A DNA stretch of 64,000 nucleotides, taken from the NCBI GenBank assembly GCA_019188255.1, contig JAETXT010000004.1, forward strand, positions 1,054,001 to 1,118,000, given 5' to 3'. Shown here in pieces: positions 56,105 through 64,000 of the stretch. The number at the start of each line of letters is the position of its first letter. Position 1 is the first letter of the stretch. The notes beneath the pieces were generated by a model that saw nothing but the letters and a program-made list of their open reading frames with translations, did not search any database and was not told the origin of the DNA. The position numbers were made by a program, and so were the translations under genes. This stretch comes from Verticillium longisporum (lineage: Eukaryota; Ascomycota; Sordariomycetes; Glomerellales; Plectosphaerellaceae).

Positions 56105-56787
56105 TTTGGCGGTGGGATAGCGGAGTGATGGTTGGAGGAGGGGGAGCTGTCCAGCCTGATGCTGGAGTAGCAGGCAGAAAATGAAGATGGACGTGATGAT
56201 GGGACGCGGGTTACGTAAGGTGCTTTCCCGCGCTGGCGGCTTACATGCTTTAGATGCATTCACTGGCAATGAGGGTGGATCCGGATTCTTGCATAGTATG
56301 CGCTGAGACTGCCGAGTGGGGCGGTACACTGACGTAGATCGCCAAGGTACCCATTTCACTTCAACCAACGTTAAACAACCAGGGCAGCCAGAAAAGGATC
56401 ATTTCCTCAGTCAGTCATATTAAAAGTGTTCCCATTATGAAACGATTCACCTTCATTTTACAATCGACACCTGAATGAGGCTCCATCTGCAGAGCATACT
56501 GTCACTGTTGACCCACGTGCTTCCGCCCGCCTTTCATGAGGGGTTAGTCAATACTTAAGGTCCAGCAACCCCATCATTGTGACATGTCAAGATTTGAGTG
56601 CGTTTCACGATTTCAACCGGGATGAATAGGAGAAGACGAAAAGGTGGATGAGGATGATTGAAAGACCGCCGAAGTATGTACAACAAAAGTTCCTCCACAG
56701 TGAGCCAAACTTTTGAGGGGATATCAGAGCCAGATCCCGTCGAAAACAAAAACCGTCTACTTGACTTGACGCCTGCACGTGGTGCCG
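56105..56787. other. intergenic region upstream of CEF1
   Basis: 683 bp between the CEF1 start and the AGPR stop, both on the minus strand. A/T-richer sequence around 56380-56460 with no coding support. Confidence 0.5.
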
Positions 56788-58144
56788 CTACACATTGGGG
56801 ATGCCCTGGTACTCCGCGTAACCGAGCGCAAGGTTCATGTTCTCTGTAGCGCATCTCATCAGTGACTCGGTCCATAGCATGCTCAGAAAAAAGGGGGTAC
56901 GCACGCAGGCACTGGGTAGCAGCTCCCTTGTTGAGGTTGTCCATGGAGACGCAGCTTAGGAGGGGTCAGCATGACGGTCATACGTGGAGTACCACCAAAA
57001 AAACTTACATGACGACACGCTTGCCGGTGTTGTCGACGGCGAAGCCTCCAATCTCGCAGTGGTGCAGCGAGGACACGGATCGCACGAGGGGCGCCTCGCC
57101 CACGACCTTGACGAGCTTCTCGCCGGCATAGCGGTCCTGGTACAGCTGGCGGATGTCGCGCGAGGTCATGGTCTTGTTGAGGGTGATGTTGATGGTGAGG
57201 TGGATGGAGCGGAACCAGCTGGCGACGTGGGGGATAAAGGCAACAGAGGTGCCGAGGTGGTGGCTGATCTCCCGCTCGTGGACGTGGCCCGTCAGACTGT
57301 AGGGGATGAGGTTGTCCTTCAGCAGGTTGACGTCGTTCTTGGGGGACGGCTTCGTGCCGGCGCCCGAGTAGCCCGAGACGCCAAAGACGACCGGCTCCCC
57401 GGCGAGGTGCTCGACCAGAGGCGCGATGCCGAGCTGGGCCGCCGTGGCGTAGCACCCGGGGTTGGAGATGCGGGTGGACGGGAAAATGTCGGAGCGCTTG
57501 GTGAGCTCGGGAAGTCCATAGGCCCACTCCTTGTCGAAGCGATAGTCGGCAGAGAGGTCGACAATGACGCTGCCGCCGCTCTTGCCCTTTTGCGATTCGT
57601 TGATAGCATCGACGTAGGGCTTGCACACGCCGTTGGGCAGGGCCATGACCCAGCAGTCGACCTCGCCCTTGGCGTCGAGCTGGGCCGCATCCTCGGGCGT
57701 CAGGTGTTCGTAGATGACCTTGCGCTTGGTGTATCGCTCAAGCTCCTTGCCGGCGAGCTCTCGTGACGACACATGGCGCAGGTCCATGTAGGGGTGGGCT
57801 TCGAAGAGGTCGATCAGAGCCTGACCGGTGTATCCACGGGCGCCAATCAGGGCGATGCGGGACGGGACGTCATTCGAGGCATTCTTCTTGTCGAGCGGGG
57901 GGTTGGGGTTCGTGGTGGTAGCGTAGCCCTGTCGTTGCTGGCGCACCGGTGTGGATGGCGTGCAAAGGCGAGCCGACGCGACGGCCAGCGTCCTCGCCGT
58001 CGAGAGGTTACGGGCGTTGTTGATGCTGTGGTTTCGGCCGAGGACAATCGGGCTGGGGCTCGGAGGAGCCACGGACGCAGATCGTCGAAGGAGTTGGCGG
58101 GCGCCGGTGCGCGCCGCCGTGGAAGTGGAAGAAAAAGAAATCAT
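56788..58144 (-). CDS. N-acetyl-gamma-glutamyl-phosphate reductase, mitochondrial
   Basis: Three exons, 58144-57009, 56954-56905 and 56843-56788, give 413 aa. The enzyme makes N-acetylglutamate semialdehyde from N-acetylglutamyl phosphate with NADPH, third step of mitochondrial arginine synthesis. Residues 1-75 are Ser/Arg/Ala-rich, a convincing mitochondrial presequence. The Rossmann motif GARGYTG is at 101-107, and the catalytic Cys231 lies in SNPGCYAT; SGYSGAG and GHVHERE follow. The splice sites (54-nt and 61-nt introns) are fixed by the conserved C-terminal block (NLNKGAATQCL and NLALGY). In most ascomycetes this domain is the C-terminal half of a bifunctional Arg5,6/Arg-6 precursor with an N-acetylglutamate kinase in front; no kinase is present in the 1.1 kb upstream. 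The NPNPPLDKKNAS linker resembles the one between the two domains of such fusions. Confidence 0.92.
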
Positions 58145-59279
58145 GGGTTCGGATGCTTCTCAATCCAATTGACTCGCTGGTGGAGGGTAGGGAATTCAGC
58201 AGGGCGAGGAAAGGGAAAATCTATCGGTGAGAGGTGAAAAGAGGCGGGTGTGGTAGTGAGGCTCCGAATCGACCCCAATCAGTGCGTGCCCGAGATCGGT
58301 GGATGAGTCAAGTACTACTTACTGTGCCTTAATTACTGAGGAAAGGTGAGGAGGGGCTCCGGTTTTTTTTTTCCTAAGTCCTGTGTGACCGCTGTGGCTG
58401 AGAATCGGCGGTCCATCAACGATGGGTGGCGCAGTACTCTCTTTGAGATAAGCCTTCTCTTCTGCCTGGAGATCGACCAGCCAGTCGGTACTTGTGCGTT
58501 GTCTCTATTGGAGTTAGGATGTATATCTCGCCCAATTTACCTCCTAAAGTACACATCGAGCTTGGACGCGACTTGTGCCATTTTCCCAGCTCTCTGACCT
58601 TTGTATCGCCAGAGAGAGGGAGAGAGGACAGTCCGACCGTGAGCAGGACGTGACATTTGAAAGATCAGATGTGATGAGTAGAATCTCAGACGCTGGACGA
58701 TACGACAGGAAGCCTCTGAAGGATGTATTCTGGACACAGCGCAATGGATAAAGAGCTCCAGGAAGCCAGCGCAGTAGCCCCTCCGCAAGGTCCGCGGCGG
58801 ACCATGGTCCCTGTCCGCCCATACCTCTCTCTGCCCTGAGAATGCTGCTTGGTCATGCGAATCGACCCCTGGAGCAACCAGCAACTGGCGCTGCACTGCA
58901 TCGTCATCGTTAGCCGCCTTTCGTTGTTTGCCATCCAAGCCATCACATCACTGCGATCTCAATTGCCATGTCATCCCCACACTTGGCTCATCACTCTAGG
59001 CCCTGATGCCCTCATCATCATCATCTTCTTCTTATCTATCCCTCTAGCCCCCCATTCAATCCCATCTTTCGGACTGTGCTCCATCTACAATTTCGTTCAC
59101 GCGTGCAATGGACCACAACTAACCCTGCCCATCCCCCACCTCCACACTATACCATTCGGGCCAAGTGGGACATCACGTTCGCGCCTATTGATTCACCATC
59201 TATCGAACCTCGGCGAAGCTCCTCTGCTTTGCAGCTTGCAACCGGGACTCAACACCGTCTCGCAAGACACCTTCTCGCC
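58145..59279. promoter_or_regulatory. divergent intergenic region
   Basis: 1.1 kb lie between the AGPR start (minus) and the second MFS gene (plus). A T-run lies near 58363-58372, and the 300 bp before the MFS gene are C/T-rich leader sequence. I looked specifically for an acetylglutamate kinase domain here and found none. Confidence 0.5.
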
Positions 59280-61073
59280 ATGTCGGCGCCCAAGACCTAT
59301 GCAGCCGTTGTGGCTGACGAACAAGACCCCGTCCTCGGCTCGCCACTCAACCCAGCAAACAACTTGAACGCGACGAGTCCCTTCCTTCGCAACATGGACG
59401 GCGACAATGACGAACAAGGCGCAAGGGCGGCAGGTTGGGATGCAGCAGCCGAATTTGATGGCCTTCCCTGGTGGCAGGTCCCATCTGTACGAGCTTCCTT
59501 TCCAGCTTCCTATGCAGCCAGCTTCTAACCAGGTGCTCCATGTCAGGTCACTTGGCTGCTGGTGCCCTTCTTCATCTTCGCCATGGCCTTTGGTGGCATG
59601 ATTGTTCCGAAACTCAACCTGTGAGTGCGGAGACCCAGGCAGTCCTGTGAAATGGGCTTGTGTGCTGACGAGGACTTGCCCCTAGCATCGTCGATTTGGT
59701 GTGCCGGAAGCACTTTGCAGACGAAACCTTGCTCGACCCCAACTTTACCTTTATCCCTGTGGTTCTGGGTGCCGACAATCCGCAATGCTTTATACCCGAA
59801 GTGAAGAAGAGTGTTTCCATGTTTACCATGGCCATCAACCTCACCGTCGGTATCCTGTCAGCCTTTACTGCTCCCAAGTTCGGCCAGCTTTCAGACCGGT
59901 ACGGTCGAACCAAGTTCTTGGCCCTGGCGTCCATTGGCGGCATCAGTGCCGAGATCATCACCATCCTCTGCGCCAAGTACCCAGATGTAGTCCACTACAA
60001 CTGGCTCATCGTTGCTGCCGTCTGCGATGGCTTGACCGGTTCATTTACCGCCGGCGGCATCCTCAGCAACTCTTATGCGAGCGACTGCACGCCCCCCTCA
60101 AAGCGTGCCGTGGTCATCGGTCGCCTCCACGCCTGTCTCTTCACCGGCCTGGCCGTCGGACCCCTCCTCGCAGGCTTTCTCGTGGCCGCAACGGGCACCC
60201 TCCTCTCCGTGTTCTATGCCCTTTTGGTCTGCCACATTTTCTTCCTCTTCTTCGTTGGCTTTGTTGTACCCGAGTCGCTTTCCCAGCAGCGCCGCCTCCG
60301 CGCGCAGAAAGAGCACGCCGACGAGCAGGACGACCGCAGCGCTCGCGGGACCTGGCTCGCTCCTCTGCACGTGGCCAACGTCCTGGCGCCTCTCAAGGCC
60401 CTCTGGCCAACCAAGGCCGGCAGCTCGCCCGCTCTGCGCAGGAACCTGGTGGCGCTCGCGACCATCGACATGATCATTGCGGGCGTCGCCATGAGCGTCG
60501 GCACCGTCCTCCTGCTCTACTGCGAGTCCGACGACACCTGGGGTTGGGGCACGGTCGAGCTCGCGCTTCATCTCGCTCCTGTCGTGGGTGCGCGTCTTCG
60601 TCCTGCTCGCCATCCTGCCCGCCATCAACCACGTCTTCCGCGTCCGCCCCAACGCACGCCGCGCCCGCGCGTCCGGCTCGGCCGTCCCCGACGCCAACCA
60701 GGGCGCCGACGCGCTCGACATTTGGCTGCTGCGCACCGCCCTCGTGTCCGACATCCTCGGCGGCACGGGCTACATGCTCGCCCGCCACGAGGGCGTCTTC
60801 GTCTTCGCCGGCATGCTGACCGCCATGGGTGGGCTCGGCGGCGCCACCGTCCAGGCCGCCCTTACGAAGCACGTGCCCTCCCAGCAGGTCGGCCAGCTGC
60901 TGGGCGCCATCGGGCTGCTGCAGGCGCTGTCGAGGATCGTCGGGCCCATCGCCTTCAACAGCCTCTACGCCGTGACCGTGGGAAGGTTTGACACGGCCAT
61001 CTTTGCGCTGCTGGTCAGCCTGTTCCTGCTCGCCTTCTTGGCCACGTGGTTGGTCAGGCCGCATGGTATGTTG

Positions 61074-61107
<34 letters not shown>

Positions 61108-61257
61108 TCTTTGCTAATTCATCCTGCAGTCTACTTAAGACATGACGACGAGCCTGTTGGCCCGGACGAACCTGCCGGGGAGGAAGAGCCTCTTCTTCAG
61201 GAGCAGCGTGAGCGTGGTAGGTCCGCTGTCGAGTCGCAGGTCGCAGCCAGTGGGTGA
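59280..61257 (+). CDS. MFS transporter, YCR023C/ZIFL-like (one frameshift in assembly)
   Basis: Four exons, 59280-59486, 59547-59620, 59686-61065 and 61130-61257; about 595 aa after frame repair. It resembles the fungal YCR023C group and plant zinc-induced-facilitator-like 12-helix transporters; substrate unknown. A polar N-tail of about 65 residues precedes helix 1 (VTWLLVPFFIFAMAFGG), and the loop 2-3 motif A is GQLSDRYGRTK. The CTPPSKRAVVIGRLHACLF segment corresponds to helices 4-5. The C-terminal cytosolic tail is acidic (EPAGEEEPLLQEQ). Introns are 60, 65 and 64 nt; the last contains a 31-base T run. The frame shifts between the GW/GTVE stretch and SRFISLLSW near 60541-60560: one extra base (for example in the G-run 60546-60549) or two missing bases would explain it. 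Confidence 0.82.
61076..61106 (+). repeat. 31-base poly-T run inside an intron
   Basis: 31 consecutive T bases occupy half of the last intron (61066-61129) of the second MFS gene, between the GTATGT donor and the GCTAATTC branch region. Runs this long are prone to length errors in sequencing. Confidence 0.9.
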
Positions 61258-61684
61258 TCGAACCGTCCTTCACCTGACGTTGCGGGAAAGTGTTTTTATT
61301 TGGTGCAAGGGTGCGGAGCGCGGGCGTTACGGTTACAGCATACACGGAAAGTGACATGACCGGGTAGAGGGGCGCATTTACAGTGATTGGTTCGTTGGAT
61401 CAGGGAGACGGAGTTGATTACATTACACGAGATTTTTGTCCATGGTCACATCAGACAGACAGGCCATGTTGTCAGTTATTTTGAAGATATATAACATGTA
61501 AGACTACTTGCCTTTACTCTCGCGCGTGCGAGACTTTTGACAGCCAAAAGGTCCTGATGGCCGCCTGAATACTGAAGTAATACTTCAAACAAGTCATGGG
61601 CACAGCAAATGCCTTGGTTTAGGTATGACAGGAACGTGGTGGAAATCTCGTATTGCATTCAGCAGTGTCCCTCGCGCAACATCT
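61258..61684. other. convergent intergenic region
   Basis: 427 bp between the MFS and CTF18 stop codons. No gene or repeat is seen; it should contain the two 3' UTRs. Confidence 0.5.
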
Positions 61685-64000
61685 CTACATCCCCCTCATC
61701 AGCTCCTGCAGAGAAATCGGCTTCCTCACAGCATTATTCAGTCCTTCGTTGTACGACACCCAAACCCTCATCGGCTGGTCCTGCGCCGCCCTGCCAGCAC
61801 CACGCCCATTTCCCTCTCCCTCTCCCTCCTGCAGTTGCTTCTCCTCAATGACGCGCCCGAAAAAGTCCTTCCTGACCCGGTCTGCGAGCGCCAGGACCTT
61901 GAGGCGCTTCTGCTCGATGGCCTCCTTGTCCACACGGGTCGAGGGCACGTCGTTACCAAGAGGGTTTCCGCCCTGGAAGCGAGCCTGGCGCGCCTCGTTC
62001 TCGCGGCGGGCAATGCTGGCCTGCAGCTCCTGGTCGAGGACCTGACGGACGGCATACCGCGTAGGCGCCTGCACGGACAGGACGGAGGTGGCTGTCTCGT
62101 AGACGGCCAAGGCATCGAGATCCCTGTGCATTGTGAGTATACGGGCCCTGGGTGTGCGGATCCAATGGAAACTTACGGCTCGAGTCGATAGACCCATTGC
62201 GGCGTCCGGTTAAAGGCAGAATCGGTCTCAATCTTGCCCCTTTGTAGAGTGATGCCGACGTCCACCATGATCTCCGCAGCGCGCTTGACCATGGCCTTCT
62301 CCGCGTCCTTGCGCACGCTCGCAATGCCCCTCTGATCTCCACCGCCGCCCACGACGACGGGCTTGACGTCTGGGGAAACGAGCCGGACGAGGTACGGGAG
62401 GAACTCGGCGGCAACGTCCTCGGGGCTCCGGAACGACCGCATCAACGTTGGGCTGAGCTGCGCCTGGATCGCTTGGAGCATGGCGCGGTTTTCCTTCTCG
62501 GCCTGGTAGGCTTCGAAATCTGCCCTGGGGCCGGAGAAGGGCACTGTCGCCGCGTCGTCGTCGGCTGCCCCGCCCCATTTCTTGTCGTAGCCCATGGCGA
62601 CGACGTGTCGTTTGGGCGAAGCAAACAGGCTGTGACAGGCGAGGACTGGCAGGCCGAGGTAAGGCGCAAGCTCCCAGTCCTGGCTCGCGAAGAGACGCGA
62701 AGAACATGCGTCGTGGAACTGGAGCCAGTCGTAGGCCTCATTGGGTTTCGAAAGGAAGGAGTCGTCGTTGAACTCCCGGTTGGGGTACTCCAGCATGATG
62801 TCTGTGACGATCTTGTCGATTTCTCCGCTCGTGTTGACCATTTGCTGGAGGCGTTCCATGGAGTGCTTCTTCTGATACTCGGCAAACCCGAGCTGCGCCT
62901 TGGGTTGTTCGTGCTGGTTCGTTGCAGTTTTCGAGGTATCAAGAGCGGCCTTGGGAAAACCACCGCCTTCTTGGAAGACCCGTGCGACAATGTCTTTCGC
63001 GCTGCCTCTTCCCGTGCCGCGGGCTCCGCCTGCTCCGTTGGAGAGCTCTTGCACGACGTGCTTGTCGAGCCATTGCCGCGTCAGTCGTGGGGTGCTCTCT
63101 GTTGCGGCAGCTCTATAACGTCCTGCAACCCATTCACCTACAACCATGACGCCGCGCAAGTCACCCTCGGCACCACTCTGGGCTCCTCGTTTTGCATCAT
63201 TACCAGTTGCCATACCCCATGCGGCCTCGCAGATCTTCCTCGCGGCGTCCTTGTCGCAAGGAACACCCTCTTTGTCGAATACAGACTTGAGCCGCGTAAC
63301 GACGGACTCAATTGTAGGCTTGCCGACATGTATGACCTCTGCAAGACCGGATTGTCGAAGGGGCCGAAGAGAAGGGTGATAGACATCGTTACAAATCAAG
63401 ATGAGGGGCCGCATCAACCGGAAATCGTCGCCCTTCTTCTTCTTGTGACTCGTACTGCCTGCAGCCCCCGAGTTCTTCTGATCGAGGAGCACGAGGTCGA
63501 TCAGTGCCTTGACGAAACCACCCTCTCCCGAGGCTCCAGATCCGCTCACCGCACCGTCCACCTCATCGACAATGACGCAAGCTGGGCGGGCGACTTTGGC
63601 CTGCTGTCCATCGCTACCGGTCTTCCTGTTGGCGACTGTTCGAACACTCTCAGTGCCTAGGCTCGTCCTGATGCGGTTCTTCACCACATCGCGACTCCTG
63701 TCGTCACTGGCGTTGATCTCCATGACTTCGTACCCAGCCTGCCTCGCGCAGACGTGCGCTAATGTTGTCTTGCCGAGTCCAGGGGGGCCTGTCAACATCA
63801 GGATTTTGCGGTGTGGTTTCTCCTCGACGCCGGCGTCTTTTGCAGCTGGCCTACGCACGATTGGGGCCCTATTCGTAGCGCCAGGGAACACGATGGGATC
63901 CCAGCGCTTCAACCACCGCAACACTGTCCGATTCGTGCTGTCGTCGCCGCAAAGGTCCAAAAATGTCCGTGCTCGGTACTTCTCGGTCCATAAAAGGGAT
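61685..64000 (-). CDS. CTF18: CTF18, alternative clamp loader large subunit (partial at right edge)
   Basis: The last exon is 62123-61685 and the preceding exon starts beyond the window and ends at 62177; the intron is 53 nt (GTAAGT, CACAG). The visible part, about 750 codons, lacks the N-terminus. Ctf18 is the large subunit of the Ctf18-RFC complex that loads PCNA and supports replication and sister-chromatid cohesion. At the window edge the frame reads LLWTEKYRARTFLDLCGDD, the classic RFC-box entry. Walker A is GPPGLGKT, followed by EINASDDR and Walker B VIVDEVDG with an insertion before the sensor region (LILICNDVY), typical of CTF18. The C-terminal half has the Ctf18-specific region FASQDWELAPYLGLP, and the last 20 residues resemble the Ctf8/Dcc1-binding tail. 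The frame is intact in the window. Confidence 0.93.

Noticed and set aside
1..64000. CRISPR array, bacterial mobile element, polyketide or peptide synthetase cluster
   Set aside because: No regularly spaced repeats with unique spacers, no transposase or reverse transcriptase frames, and no secondary metabolite core enzyme were seen. The tandem repeats present have no spacers.

Overview
The window is nuclear DNA from a filamentous ascomycete (Pezizomycotina, most likely Sordariomycetes; a Hypocreales-like fungus is my inference from protein resemblance). Supporting signs are: short introns of about 48-85 nt with GTRNGY donors and CTNAC/CTAAC-type branch points, GC-rich third codon positions, a Zn2Cys6 regulator, peroxisomal Lon, fungal DUF202 and VBA-type transporters, and dispersed tRNA genes, one with an intron after the anticodon. 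No bacterial, viral or mobile-element genes were recognised.

Layout. 1-3.4 kb: gene-free apart from a tRNA-Ala(CGC). 3.4-9.5 kb: a mitochondrial-carrier-family protein (+), a secreted N4-(beta-N-acetylglucosaminyl)-asparaginase (+) and MLH1 (-). 11.2-11.9 kb: a small two-exon gene I do not recognise. 15.3-18.1 kb: a Zn2Cys6/PAS-like transcription factor (-) whose zinc cluster is split by an 8-nt micro-exon. 18.1-33.5 kb: a 15-kb gene-poor stretch with only a tRNA-Thr(CGT). 33.5-64 kb: a dense housekeeping block: peroxisomal Lon (-), DUF202 membrane protein (+), a type II membrane glycosyltransferase-like protein (-), SYO1 ribosomal-protein import adaptor (+), DNAJC8/Spf31-like J protein (-), DEAD-box helicase DBP10 (+), a kinase C-terminal fragment (+), VBA-type MFS transporter (+), CEF1/CDC5 splicing factor (-), N-acetyl-gamma-glutamyl-phosphate reductase (-), a second MFS transporter (+) and CTF18 (-), which runs off the right edge.

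Functional links. SYO1 and DBP10 both serve 60S ribosome assembly; DNAJC8 and CEF1 both belong to pre-mRNA splicing; MLH1 and CTF18 act in DNA repair and replication. DNAJC8 and DBP10 share a 445-bp divergent promoter. None of this looks like a dedicated gene cluster; it is ordinary fungal synteny.

Main caution. Five genes between 34.9 and 60.6 kb (Lon, SYO1, DBP10, CEF1, second MFS) are interrupted by seven small frameshifts, mostly one base short in a G/C run of 4-5, and SYO1 also has an in-frame TGA. Protein homology continues perfectly across each break. The most economical reading is uncorrected homopolymer errors in the assembly, not seven real mutations in largely essential genes. I did not find a convincing novel biological system; the most interesting authentic features are the zinc-cluster micro-exon, the GC-AG intron in MLH1, the stand-alone AGPR lacking its usual kinase partner domain, and the unrecognised 184-aa gene.
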